A stretch of 64,000 nucleotides of DNA from Kapaibacterium sp044224925 (GTDB lineage Bacteria; Bacteroidota; Ignavibacteria; Kapaibacteriales; Kapaibacteriaceae). Made by a program: the position numbers and the translations under genes. The stretch covers positions 186,001-250,000 of the forward strand of contig JBGAJM010000002.1 in assembly GCA_044224925.1 (NCBI GenBank), given 5' to 3'. Below are positions 16,922 through 26,098 of this stretch, piece by piece; position 1 is the stretch's first letter, and each line of letters starts with the position of its first letter. The notes under the pieces were generated by a model. It was given only the letters and a program-made list of their open reading frames with translations, did no database searches and was not told the DNA's origin.

Positions 16922-18427
16922 TTACCGGATGATGACGAATGGCAGACAGACAGGGGTAGACCCCAATACGGGGCGCACCACTACGGTGTACCGTCCCGTT
17001 GGTTGCATCGCGTGGTCAACGGTATGCAGTCCATCGATCGTCGTGCGCACCACCACATGACCATAGGTATCCACAATGTCCACCACAGCCTGTGGCGACA
17101 CGCCATCGGGTGCGCGCACGGCGATCGGTCCGCGAGATGGATTCGGATACACAGACCACCCATCGGTCCGTTCGTATTCGTCAGCAACGGAAACGAGCGT
17201 CGATCCGTATTCCGCAGCCCCGGCACTTCGCGCTTCCTTGTAGGCATAACCATAGTAGTCGACAGAGGGATCGTTCGTCTTCAGACCGGCGGCAATGGCC
17301 GGACTGGACGAAACAAGATGAAGGTCGTGCGCAGCCCCATCCACGAACATCGGCGTGGTCGCAGAAACGATCGTGGGGTTAAGCTCCTTGATCTTGTCCA
17401 GCGCCGGTGTGTCCCAGTACGGACCGTTGAACGATGGATTCGTCGTGCTGTAATAGATGTTGTTCGCCATGATCACGGCACCAAAGGGCATCGTGCTTCC
17501 ATTGATGTACTGACTCTCTGCACCAAAGGCAAAGATGTTGTTCACCACATAGTTGCCCGTTGATGCGGGATAGAGCGTGCTCGTGGTCAGGAAGCGGATG
17601 GTAGCATGTCCGCATTCATAGAACGTGTTGTTCACCACCTGACAGTTCACGGCCGAAGAGAGGGCGAGGCCGCGATAGCCACCGATCACAAGGTTGGCAT
17701 AGAACTTCAGATCTCGCACTTCGGCATTGGATCCCGCACAATAGAATTCCGGACTTGTATCACCACCGAATTCGAAGGCCACCCATGGTGGACGGGATGC
17801 ATTCAGGAACAAGTTGCGTTCCATGGTGATCAGGCTGGCGCCACCCTTGATATGTCCACCCGTCTGACAATTCTCGATGCGATTACCGGAGATGAGTCCG
17901 TAGCGACAGGAGTTGAAATCAAAGGCACCCGACGCAAGGTCTTTGAACTCGCAGTTGCGCACTTCGAACGAGTCGACGCCCGCGAACTTGAACACGGCAT
18001 ACACCGTATCGGTCGTATTGCGGAACGAACACCGGTCGACCACGATCTGCGTGGACTGCGTTGCACAGTTCCCGCCGTTATCGATCAGGAACAATCTGCC
18101 GGGGAAGGCCGTGCTTGCCGTGAACGACAGTTCTTCGAACTTGATGAAGTTCACTTTGCTGAACTGCCACATGCCGGTGATGAGCACACTGTCGTTCTCG
18201 AACGGACGGATCACGATCCATTTCTTCGGAGCGCCACGAAGCGACTCTACGAATTGATAGGCCGAGTACGTACCCGTATGGAGTGCAATGGTATCACCCG
18301 GTTTGGCAACGGTGGCCGCTGCTTGAACATTGGCATAGGTCTGTGACGAACCAACGTGCAGCGTGGTCGCCGTGGCCGACGTGATCCACAGGAGCAGAAC
18401 GATGGTACAGATCGCATATCGCATCAT
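16922..18427 (-). CDS. secreted right-handed beta-helix protein with type IX sorting-type C-terminus
   Basis: A 501-residue exported protein. The signal peptide is MMRYAICTIVLLLWITSATA. It is followed by HVGSSQTYANVQAAATVAKPGDTIALHTGTY, the usual opening of parallel beta-helix (pectate-lyase/NosD-like) proteins. Repeated strand turns such as FEVRNCEFKDL and GLISGNRIENCQTGGH form the helix to about residue 400. The C-terminal about 80 residues resemble a T9SS sorting domain (DIVDTYGHVVVRTT and PTGRYTVVVRP). I take the ATG at 18427, which overlaps the upstream stop by four bases. It may be a polysaccharide-binding or -cleaving surface protein; no catalytic residues can be named. Confidence 0.8.
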   Translation of the reverse strand: MMRYAICTIVLLLWITSATATTLHVGSSQTYANVQAAATVAKPGDTIALHTGTYSAYQFVESLRGAPKKWIVIRPFENDSVLITGMWQFSKVNFIKFEELSFTASTAFPGRLFLIDNGGNCATQSTQIVVDRCSFRNTTDTVYAVFKFAGVDSFEVRNCEFKDLASGAFDFNSCRYGLISGNRIENCQTGGHIKGGASLITMERNLFLNASRPPWVAFEFGGDTSPEFYCAGSNAEVRDLKFYANLVIGGYRGLALSSAVNCQVVNNTFYECGHATIRFLTTSTLYPASTGNYVVNNIFAFGAESQYINGSTMPFGAVIMANNIYYSTTNPSFNGPYWDTPALDKIKELNPTIVSATTPMFVDGAAHDLHLVSSSPAIAAGLKTNDPSVDYYGYAYKEARSAGAAEYGSTLVSVADEYERTDGWSVYPNPSRGPIAVRAPDGVSPQAVVDIVDTYGHVVVRTTIDGLHTVDHAMQPTGRYTVVVRPVLGSTPVCLPFVIIR

Positions 18428-19026
18428 GGTCGTGGTTCTTTCATGGCATTGTGTTCGATCTTCCAACCAACGGCACCTTCGAGTTCGTAGCGCATCGTGA
18501 CCCCGATCATCAGCGCCGTCATCCGTTCCAACGTCCGACTCAGGATCAGTCCACCCACATACCATGGTCGAAAACCAATGGCCGCGATGATGTTCTCCAC
18601 CACGAGCGCCGCCTCGCGGTCATCCGACGCAACGAACGTATCGAAACGCGCATGAGGCTCCGAAAGCGCAGCAGCGCCAATGGTATTCAGGGCCTTGACG
18701 ATCCTTGCGTCGGGCATATGTTGAACGAGCATCTCTGCCGAACTCGTGTCATGCGGCGTCACCACATCATCAAGCGTCTTCGTGAGCGGATTCGACATGC
18801 TGATCACGATGCGCTGATGAACGCTCGATCCGAGTTCATGAGCAATGGCCTGCTCTGCCTCGTACGGAACGGCAAGGATGATCACATCAGAGGCACAGAC
18901 CTGGGCCAGATCGATCGGAACATCCTGATCGAACCCGTGGACGTTAAACTCGGCCTGCCGAAGTCGAGTCAGGAGACCCGATCCCATCGTTCCGTGAGCG
19001 CCAATGATGGAGATGGTTGGTTGCAT
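18424..19026 (-). CDS. NAD(P)-binding oxidoreductase of the F420-dependent NADP reductase family
   Basis: A 200-residue Rossmann-fold protein. The N-terminal ISIIGAHGTMGSGLLTRL is the nucleotide-binding motif in the form seen in F420H2:NADP oxidoreductase-like proteins (PF03807), followed by DVIILAVPYEAEQAIA and VKALNTIGAAAL (about residues 130-141). Cofactor F420 need not be present; many bacterial members reduce other substrates with NADPH. It overlaps the beta-helix gene by four bases (ATGATG), an odd pairing of a cytosolic enzyme with a secreted protein. The substrate is unknown. Confidence 0.75.
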   Translation of the reverse strand: MQPTISIIGAHGTMGSGLLTRLRQAEFNVHGFDQDVPIDLAQVCASDVIILAVPYEAEQAIAHELGSSVHQRIVISMSNPLTKTLDDVVTPHDTSSAEMLVQHMPDARIVKALNTIGAAALSEPHARFDTFVASDDREAALVVENIIAAIGFRPWYVGGLILSRTLERMTALMIGVTMRYELEGAVGWKIEHNAMKEPRP

Positions 19027-19034
19027 AGTTGTAG

Positions 19035-19042
19035 TATTTTGT
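19035..19042 (+). promoter_or_regulatory. candidate -7-type box TATTTTGT before the monooxygenase-like gene
   Basis: TATTTTGT lies 24 bases before the ATG at 19067, so this transcript would have a short leader. It shares its core with the boxes near 1970, 29338 and 47800. TTG triplets lie 15 and 11 bases upstream, not at the ideal spacing. Confidence 0.3.
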
Positions 19043-19066
19043 GAATGCGCAATCTAGGGGTCATCC

Positions 19067-20632
19067 ATGAATCGACATCAACACATCCTTGCCGCCCTTC
19101 TGTTCCTTGTGGGGGCACTTCCAAGTTGGGCACAGGAGAATCCGACGTTCAGCGAGCATATCGCTCCGATCATCTATACGAAGTGCACGCCGTGCCATCG
19201 CACGGGGGAGATCGCACCGTTCCCGCTCGTCACCTATGCCGACGTGGCGCAGCGCTCATTGACCATTGCCTACGTCACGCAGATGCGCACGATGCCGCCG
19301 TGGAAGCCCGTGCATGGCTATGGCGAGTTCCTGGGTGACCGATCGTTGTCGGACGAGCAGATCGCCTTGATCGACCGTTGGGTGAAGAATGGCGCGCAAG
19401 AAGGCGATGCCTCGAAGACCCCGCCACCACCCACCTTCCCGTCGGGCTCGCAGCTCGGCGTGCCTGATCTTGTGCTGGAGATGAACGAACAGTGGAACAT
19501 CGAAGACAATTACAAAGACGTGTATCGCTACTTCGTGATCCCGACAAATGCGCTCGAAACACGTCCGGTGGCCGCCTTGGAATTCCGTCCCGGCAATCCG
19601 AAGGTCGTCCATCACGTGCTCTACTACCAGGACACCACGGGCACAGCGCGTCTGAAGGATGCGGCCGATCCGCAGGCGGGCTATAGCGGATTTGGCGATC
19701 CGGGATTCGAAAGCGTCTCATCATTCCTTGGCTGGGTGCCGGGCGCACAACAGCGTCTATATCCTCCAACCATTGGCGCAACGATGTACAAGGGGTCGGA
19801 CCTTGTGCTGCAGATCCACTATGCGCCAAGCGAGACGAAGGAGACGGATCGTTCGAGAGTGAACGTGTTCTTCCAGAAGAACACCGACATACGCGAGATC
19901 CAACAAACGCAGCTTTCGCCGCTACAACTCCCCAAGGGACAGTCCTTCATCATTCCAGCTAACACCACGAAGACCTTCTCCACGCAATTCACGATACCGC
20001 TCAATGTGAGCGTTCTTGGTGTTGCACCGCACATGCACTTGCTTGGTCGCAAGGCGCATGCCTATGCGGTCACTCCAACCGCCGATACCATCGAGCTCGT
20101 CAAGATCGACGATTGGGACTTCCATTGGCAGGGTGGATATGCGTTCAAGCATATGGTGCGCGTGCCGAAGGGCTCGGTATTGCACTACGATGCAGAGTAC
20201 GATAACACGGTGAACAATCCCGAGAATCCGAACGATCCACCAAAGCTCGTGCGGTGGGGAGAGAGTACGACCGACGAGATGTTGCTCTGCTATTTCTTCT
20301 GGCTGCCCTACCAACCGGGTGACGAGACCATGGCAATGGAAACAACGACGAGCGTCACGGAAGAACAAACAGTGGCCGTACCTGCAGTGTTGGCACCGAA
20401 CCCGGCACACGGTGGAACGCAACTCACGTTCGTGGTTGGTCTGCCAACACGCGTGAACATCGACGTTGTTGATGCCATGGGCGCTGTGGTGGCCGATGTT
20501 GCGACGAATGCGCTGTTCGAATCAGGTCAGCACATTCTTCCCATCAACGTTCAGTCATTCGCTCGCGGCGCCTACTTCGTTCGCATGCGCATGAACGGCA
20601 GCATCACGTCGATGCCGTTAATGATCGACTGA
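19067..20632 (+). CDS. cytochrome c / copper type II monooxygenase-like secreted protein with type IX sorting-type C-terminus
   Basis: A 521-residue exported protein with signal peptide MNRHQHILAALLFLVGALPS. One haem-binding CTPCH (40-44) sits in a short cytochrome domain (IIYTKCTPCHRTGEIAPF). The middle has the His-rich pattern of copper type II, ascorbate-dependent monooxygenases: PKVVHHVLYY (about 184-193) and GVAPHMHLLGRKAHAY (about 323-338). The C-terminal about 80 residues match a T9SS sorting domain (RVNIDVVDAMGAVVADV, then ARGAYFVRMRM). Electrons may pass from the haem to the copper sites. The substrate is unknown. The stop directly abuts the convergent YggS stop. Confidence 0.8.
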   Translation: MNRHQHILAALLFLVGALPSWAQENPTFSEHIAPIIYTKCTPCHRTGEIAPFPLVTYADVAQRSLTIAYVTQMRTMPPWKPVHGYGEFLGDRSLSDEQIALIDRWVKNGAQEGDASKTPPPPTFPSGSQLGVPDLVLEMNEQWNIEDNYKDVYRYFVIPTNALETRPVAALEFRPGNPKVVHHVLYYQDTTGTARLKDAADPQAGYSGFGDPGFESVSSFLGWVPGAQQRLYPPTIGATMYKGSDLVLQIHYAPSETKETDRSRVNVFFQKNTDIREIQQTQLSPLQLPKGQSFIIPANTTKTFSTQFTIPLNVSVLGVAPHMHLLGRKAHAYAVTPTADTIELVKIDDWDFHWQGGYAFKHMVRVPKGSVLHYDAEYDNTVNNPENPNDPPKLVRWGESTTDEMLLCYFFWLPYQPGDETMAMETTTSVTEEQTVAVPAVLAPNPAHGGTQLTFVVGLPTRVNIDVVDAMGAVVADVATNALFESGQHILPINVQSFARGAYFVRMRMNGSITSMPLMID

Positions 20633-21334
20633 TCACGGTCGACTTCCGAACACGGCCGATCCAACGCGGACCATCGTCGACCCTTCGGCAATGGCCCACT
20701 CGAGATCGCCACTCATTCCCATCGAAAGCTCAACGGCCGTTGCAGGCGCACTCCCGCTTGCAACGGCCGTATCTCGTAGTGTACGTAGCAACGCAAAGCA
20801 TGCGCGCACGGTTGCCTCATCTTCAGTGTTCGCACCGATCGTCATGAAGCCAACGACGCAAAGGTTCGGTGCAAGGCTCAAGGCGGCAAGGATCGATCCC
20901 ACGTCGCTCGGATCGCATCCCGCCTTGCTCGCTTCGCCACTTGTGTTCACTTCCACCATCACGTTCACCGTGATGTTGCGTTTGCTCGCCTCTTGCTGCA
21001 ACGCCGTGATCAACGAAGGCCGGTCGACGGATTGAATGCACGTTGCGAACGACAATACGTCCCGCACTTTGTTCGTTTGCAGATGACCGATGAAGTGCCA
21101 TTCCACGTCAAGATCCCCCAGCGCCTCCCACTTCGGAAGCGCCTCCTGCACGCGGTTCTCTCCAAAGAGTCGTGCACCAAGTGCATGCACGTTGCGCAAT
21201 ACATCGGGTGGTACCGTCTTGGTCGCCAGCAACAGCCGCACACACTGCGGATCGCGACCGCAGGCCACACATGCAGCATGCATGCGTTCGAGAATGTGGT
21301 GGTAGGATTCGGAGAGCATGTGGTCTTCTTGCAT
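20633..21334 (-). CDS. YggS family pyridoxal phosphate homeostasis protein
   Basis: A 233-residue protein of the YggS/PLPBP family, a single alanine-racemase-like barrel. The PLP lysine is in LLLATKTV (Lys39). Other signatures are GENRVQEALPKW, WHFIGHLQTNK, EVNTSGEASKAG and SMGMSGDLEWAIAEGSTMVRVG. It buffers free PLP and influences amino-acid metabolism. I take the ATG at 21334, which overlaps the stop of the BNR-repeat gene (TGATG); a GTG one codon earlier is also possible. Confidence 0.95.
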   Translation of the reverse strand: MQEDHMLSESYHHILERMHAACVACGRDPQCVRLLLATKTVPPDVLRNVHALGARLFGENRVQEALPKWEALGDLDVEWHFIGHLQTNKVRDVLSFATCIQSVDRPSLITALQQEASKRNITVNVMVEVNTSGEASKAGCDPSDVGSILAALSLAPNLCVVGFMTIGANTEDEATVRACFALLRTLRDTAVASGSAPATAVELSMGMSGDLEWAIAEGSTMVRVGSAVFGSRP

Positions 21335-24300
21335 CACCGCAGTACGTCAATGCGTTGACTGTATTTCTCCGCCCCGCGTTGGACGACGAGCATGTACGTT
21401 CCTTGTGCGACGTCCTGGAACTGCAGCACCACATCTTTGCCGCCTTCATCCACCATCATCACGAAGAACGTCTTCACGGTCTTTCCTTGAAGGTCGACGA
21501 GCGTGGCCGTGCACGTGGTTGGCGTTGACGCAGTGAGATGCAGCGTTGCTTGTGTCGATACAACGTTTGCAGAAAGGATGCACCACGTTGGAGTCTCTGG
21601 TTCGTCACTAACCGATGTGAGAACGCCGGTAACGAACGACGAACGCGGAGAGTAGAGACCAGCGGTGTCCGCATCGACAGAGCGGACCTTCCAGAAATAG
21701 CGCTTGTTGCTCTCGAGCAATGGTACACCATACGTTGTGTCGGTGAGACCGGTGCGTTCATGCACGATGGTCTGGAACGTGAGGGAATTCGCCACCTGCA
21801 GATCGTACGATGCGGCGCCGGGAACACGCTCCCATGTGAGGCGAACAGGATTACCGGCCACGTCGGAAGAGTTCGTGACGGGAAGCAACAACGCCGGTGC
21901 ACGCACGGCTGTGCGGAACGACCATGATATGCTCGGAAGACTACGTCCTCCCTCACCGAAGGCATAGACACGCCACCAATACTCTACCGGACCTTGCGTA
22001 AGTGCGGTGAGCTTCAGGGAATCTTCACGCACACCGTCGATCACTTTCACATTCTGCGTGAACGCCGCATCGGTTGCCAACTCTACGGCATAGCTCACGG
22101 CAGAGGGAACCTTCTTCCACCGCACGACCTGATCGGTGAACACGCCGCGACGTCCGTTGAGTGGCGACACCAACTCCGGACCATCTCCCGGTGCGGGAAG
22201 CGACGTCATCGAGCCACTGAACATTCCACCACCATGCGTTGCCGCATGCATAGTCCGATCTGCATTGCGCGCCACCACCATCTCTACGGGGATGTTGCCG
22301 ATGACCGTGGCCGCATTCTGCGTCCACACCGTCGACGAGCCGTTCAGTTGCGTGGTGGTGTAGACGCCCGTTGACGTGGCGGCCACATACACGTTCGTGC
22401 CATCGGCATACCGCATGATGGCAACGCTGTTCACGGCCGGACCATTTCCACCACCCGATGTGTTCTCTTCGAGATTGCCCGCGACGGCCTCCCATGTTGC
22501 ACCGCCATCCGTTGTTGACACGATGCTCACCACATTGTAGTTCGAGAGCGCAACAACGATGTGCTGACTGTTCACACTGTCAACAGCAATGCTCGAAACG
22601 TTCGCGCCCTTCGGGAACGGAGATGTTGAAATGAGCACTGGTACAGAGCCGATCACCTGCGCATTGTCAAGCCTGTACAACAAACCATTTGTTGTTCCAT
22701 ACAACACCGTGTTCGCCGGTGAACGCAACACGGCGACCGCAGAGATCTGTCCGCTGGCCAAACGCGTTGCCGGCAGACTATCCCAATTCACTGCCGTGGA
22801 ATCCATCCTCCCAAGCGGGATCTCGCTCACGTCCTTGTTACGCCATAGGATCGCACCACCAGCCACATAGAGCACGCGATCGTTGTTCGGATCGGCCATA
22901 AAGGGATTGATGAAGAGATAGTTCTTCGCACCAATGGGATCGATCCGTGTTCGCGCTGTTTCCACGCCGGCATCGTTGAGCAGCACGCGTCGAACCACTC
23001 CTTGCTGCGACGACACGTAGAGTTCCTTGCCGCCTTGCACGTATTGCACGAACGATCCATCGCCACCACTGCGACGATCCCACGGTGTGGTCCCGTCGAG
23101 TGTGCTGGACGAGAACGTTCCATTGTCTTGCATTCCGCCAATGATGCGCGCATCGTCGGCCTTCTGCACAACGTTCACCGTGTAGAACTGCGTGCTCAGA
23201 TAACCGCGGTTGAGATCGTTCCATTTCACACTGTCGGCGCGTCCATCATCCGTCCGCCACAGACCGCCATCGTTACACGAGTAGACGATGGAAGGGTTGG
23301 AAGGCAGGAAGGCGAGTTCATGTTGATCGGGGTGATGATTCGGATACTGTGAATACCGCTCCGTTGGCGTTGATGTCGCGCCATATCCACCGATCCACGT
23401 GGTGCTGTTCGTCGACGTGAAGCCATTCGTGGATCGATACAAACTCGTACCGCCAACGATCACGTAATTCGTGTCGGTGGGATGAACACGCACCAGCAGA
23501 TCGTATCCGCCCTGCGAAAAGAAGTCGCCGTTCCGTCCACCGAACAATGGAATGTTCGCACTGCGATTCGTCCATGTGCCGCGCGAATACTTCCACAAGC
23601 TGTGCCATTCTTCACGCGTTTCGTACGAGAGCACGAACACGCCCTTCGTTCCGGTACCGGGAGTTTCTGCAATGGCCCACACTTGCTCAGGGTCACTCGG
23701 TGAAACACCGAGCACGATGCGATTGATCGATGCCGGCATATCAGGCGGTGAGATCTTCGTCCACGTGGCTCCATCCAACGATCGATAGATGCCCGCTCCC
23801 GGAGCCACTTCACCGGTGATGCCGGTAGAGCTGCTCAACGATGCATACAGCACGCCGCTCTTGGTGATGACCACGTCGGAAAACAGACTCGAGCTTGCAA
23901 GCACTTGCTTCCATGTGGTGCCGCCATTCGTCGAGCGATAGATTCCGGCACGCGCCGTTGCCACGTAGATATCGTCAGTGGTCGACGTTGGGTGTGTGGC
24001 GATGCGCCACGTGAATCCGAATGGACCTTGCACGTAGATCTTAGACTCGACCGTCGATGGCAGTACATTCCACGTTCGGCCACCATCGACGCTCTTGAAG
24101 ATGCCATTCCCACTGATCTGTGCGGAGTTGCCCCAGATCTCTCCGGTGCTGTAGTACCACGTCTGCGTCTTTCCCGCGCGTGTGTCCTGTGCAATGCTGG
24201 CAACGGAGTGCAATTGGTCCGGTCGCGTCGTCCGCGTCCACGTGGCCCCTGCATCCTCGCTCCTCCACATCCCTGCACTCACACCTCCTGCCAACAGCAC

Positions 24301-24624
24301 CCGTTCATCCGATGCATCGATGGCAAAGGCGCGCGTACGTCCGCCGATGTTCCACGGACCTCTGCTTGACCATACATCCGTTTGCTCGCGTTCACCATTG
24401 CGTTCGATCTCTGCAGGAGAGCCCGGTAGTGTTTGCGCAAAGGCCAACTCGCGCACGCGCATGTTCTCCGGGATCTGTCCGGTGGCCGGATCGGCATGCC
24501 GTATGCGTTCCCATTCTGCGCGCTTCTGCGGCATGATCATCGCTTCATCCGTCCCTCCGCGCTGCGTAGAGCACGATGTGAGCACGCAAAGTGCGATCAG
24601 CGATCCAACGGTATTCTGCTTCAT
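21334..24624 (-). CDS. BNR/sortilin-like repeat lipoprotein with type IX sorting-type C-terminus
   Basis: A 1096-residue surface protein. The N-terminus MKQNTVGSLIALCVLTSCST has a lipobox-like LTSC. Residues about 60-770 contain repeated beta-propeller blades of BNR/VPS10 type (MWRSEDAGATWTRT, IFKSVDGGRTWNVL, IYRSTNGGTTWKQV, SIVSTTDGGATWEAV). Two fibronectin-III-like segments follow (PSAVSYAVELATDAAFTQN, PGAASYDLQVANSLTFQT). The end resembles a T9SS sorting domain (CTATLVDLQGKTVKTFF to SQRIDVLR). I take the ATG at 24624, overlapping the flippase stop; the open frame beyond it is only a shadow of that gene. It is probably a cell-surface binding or hydrolytic protein. Confidence 0.8.
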   Translation of the reverse strand: MKQNTVGSLIALCVLTSCSTQRGGTDEAMIMPQKRAEWERIRHADPATGQIPENMRVRELAFAQTLPGSPAEIERNGEREQTDVWSSRGPWNIGGRTRAFAIDASDERVLLAGGVSAGMWRSEDAGATWTRTTRPDQLHSVASIAQDTRAGKTQTWYYSTGEIWGNSAQISGNGIFKSVDGGRTWNVLPSTVESKIYVQGPFGFTWRIATHPTSTTDDIYVATARAGIYRSTNGGTTWKQVLASSSLFSDVVITKSGVLYASLSSSTGITGEVAPGAGIYRSLDGATWTKISPPDMPASINRIVLGVSPSDPEQVWAIAETPGTGTKGVFVLSYETREEWHSLWKYSRGTWTNRSANIPLFGGRNGDFFSQGGYDLLVRVHPTDTNYVIVGGTSLYRSTNGFTSTNSTTWIGGYGATSTPTERYSQYPNHHPDQHELAFLPSNPSIVYSCNDGGLWRTDDGRADSVKWNDLNRGYLSTQFYTVNVVQKADDARIIGGMQDNGTFSSSTLDGTTPWDRRSGGDGSFVQYVQGGKELYVSSQQGVVRRVLLNDAGVETARTRIDPIGAKNYLFINPFMADPNNDRVLYVAGGAILWRNKDVSEIPLGRMDSTAVNWDSLPATRLASGQISAVAVLRSPANTVLYGTTNGLLYRLDNAQVIGSVPVLISTSPFPKGANVSSIAVDSVNSQHIVVALSNYNVVSIVSTTDGGATWEAVAGNLEENTSGGGNGPAVNSVAIMRYADGTNVYVAATSTGVYTTTQLNGSSTVWTQNAATVIGNIPVEMVVARNADRTMHAATHGGGMFSGSMTSLPAPGDGPELVSPLNGRRGVFTDQVVRWKKVPSAVSYAVELATDAAFTQNVKVIDGVREDSLKLTALTQGPVEYWWRVYAFGEGGRSLPSISWSFRTAVRAPALLLPVTNSSDVAGNPVRLTWERVPGAASYDLQVANSLTFQTIVHERTGLTDTTYGVPLLESNKRYFWKVRSVDADTAGLYSPRSSFVTGVLTSVSDEPETPTWCILSANVVSTQATLHLTASTPTTCTATLVDLQGKTVKTFFVMMVDEGGKDVVLQFQDVAQGTYMLVVQRGAEKYSQRIDVLR

Positions 24625-26081
24625 CGTTGTACGAGGCCTCGAAGTGTTCGCAATGTTTGTGGACCGATCACACCGATGGGTACCAACAGGAGAATGTACA
24701 GGGGAAGGGCGGCAATGCTCGCGATCACGCGCAGCATGCTCCCGGCCGGTGCGATGATCGTGGCTCCGTAGACGGTGGCCGCCGCAAGCATCGTGAGCGA
24801 TACGCGCTTCCAATCGTACTGCATCGGATAGATCCGCTGCACCACCACATAGAGCACAGCAGCACCTGCCACATAGGCGATCACCTTTGCCCATGCCGCA
24901 CCATCGATGCCCAGCAACGGGAAGCCGATGAACGTGGCCACCACGTTCACGATGCCGGCAACACCGGTGGCAATGGGCAATGTGGCCGTACGCTTCGTGA
25001 TGTGCGGACCAACGGCAAAGTTGATCATGAAGCCATTGAAGACATAGGCAAGGAGAATGATCGGCACGATGTGGAGTCCGGACCAGTACAGCGGATTGAT
25101 GAACCGTCCACCAATGAACGGCAACTGCACCAGCAACGGCATGGCAAGCGATGTGATCAGGAACACCGCACCGCAGACCGCCGTGAACAACGTGAACACG
25201 CGCGCGAACGTTGCCTTCGCATCTGCGTCGTCGCGATGATGCAAGTAGAACGGCTTCCATGCATACTCGAACACCGTGATGAACATCATCATCGGAATGG
25301 CAAGACGGAAGTTCGTTTGATACATTCCCACGGCGGCATTGCTGGACAGCATGAGCATGATCGGTCGGTCGGCCACTTGCACCATGATCGACGAAAAACT
25401 CGACGGCACGGTCGGCAGTCCGAAGCGGACCATCTCGCGGTACAATGCACGGTCGAAAGCACGGCGAAGCGACGTGACCACCGAGGGCACGAAGACAACA
25501 AAGGATACTGCACTGGAAATGATGCCGGCATAGATCACGCCCTCGATGCGCATCTGCCACACCACCACGAACAGGATGTTCAACGTTACGTTCACCACGA
25601 TGGCGAGCAATCGCATGAGGGCGAAGACACGCGGACGTTGTTGCATACGCAGTCGCGCGAACGGGATCAGCACCAAGGCATCGAACAATGGAATGAGGGC
25701 GGCAAGGCGGACGAGCGATGCACCGTCGCCTTCAAGTTTCAGGAACGACGACGTGGCGATCGGCGCGGCCAGCAGGACCGTAGCAACCGTCACGACGATC
25801 CCAATGACGGTGACGGCCCAGAAGGCAACGCTGAACACCGACCTGTTCCGCTCGTCGTTGTCGCGCTCATAGAACCGCATGTAGGCCGGCTCCATGCCAA
25901 GCGAATACAGGATGTTCACGAAGGCGATCATGGCATAGATGGCCGACACGTCTCCGATCTCTCCGGCAGAGAGGTAGTTCGTGTAGAGCGGTGTGAGGAG
26001 GAACGTGAGGAATCTCCCCAGAACCGTGCTCACGCCGTAGACAAGAGTATCAGAAGCTAAGGACGTGATCTTTGATCGCAT
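24621..26081 (-). CDS. polysaccharide biosynthesis / oligosaccharide flippase family protein
   Basis: A 486-residue polytopic membrane protein of the MOP/MATE superfamily. It opens SLASDTLVYGVSTVLGRFLTF, typical of Wzx-type flippases, and has about 12-14 hydrophobic segments, including LSAGEIGDVSAIYAM and LGMEPAYMRFYER. It would flip lipid-linked sugars for exopolysaccharide or surface glycans. The ATG at 26081 is chosen because the conserved start follows it. It faces the M28 peptidase gene 17 bases away on the other strand and overlaps the BNR gene by four bases. No glycosyltransferases are nearby. Confidence 0.85.
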   Translation of the reverse strand: MRSKITSLASDTLVYGVSTVLGRFLTFLLTPLYTNYLSAGEIGDVSAIYAMIAFVNILYSLGMEPAYMRFYERDNDERNRSVFSVAFWAVTVIGIVVTVATVLLAAPIATSSFLKLEGDGASLVRLAALIPLFDALVLIPFARLRMQQRPRVFALMRLLAIVVNVTLNILFVVVWQMRIEGVIYAGIISSAVSFVVFVPSVVTSLRRAFDRALYREMVRFGLPTVPSSFSSIMVQVADRPIMLMLSSNAAVGMYQTNFRLAIPMMMFITVFEYAWKPFYLHHRDDADAKATFARVFTLFTAVCGAVFLITSLAMPLLVQLPFIGGRFINPLYWSGLHIVPIILLAYVFNGFMINFAVGPHITKRTATLPIATGVAGIVNVVATFIGFPLLGIDGAAWAKVIAYVAGAAVLYVVVQRIYPMQYDWKRVSLTMLAAATVYGATIIAPAGSMLRVIASIAALPLYILLLVPIGVIGPQTLRTLRGLVQR

Positions 26082-26087
26082 GGTCCG

Positions 26088-26095
26088 TAATTTAC
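26088..26095 (+). promoter_or_regulatory. candidate -7-type box TAATTTAC before the M28 peptidase gene
   Basis: TAATTTAC ends three bases before the ATG at 26099, inside the 17-base gap to the divergent flippase gene. It fits the leaderless pattern seen at 907 and 1970, although the last two bases deviate from the consensus. Confidence 0.25.
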
Positions 26096-26098
26096 CAC

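Noticed and set aside
24625..25560. An N-terminal extension of the BNR-repeat protein reaching back over the flippase gene
   Set aside because: It is the antisense-frame shadow of the flippase gene, is Cys/His/Arg-rich without homology, and the lipoprotein signal at 24624 is the sensible start.
24591..26060. A 489-residue forward open frame opposite the flippase
   Set aside because: Its composition (very rich in His, Arg, Asp, Gln) is that of a shadow frame in GC-rich DNA, and the reverse strand encodes a clear membrane transporter.
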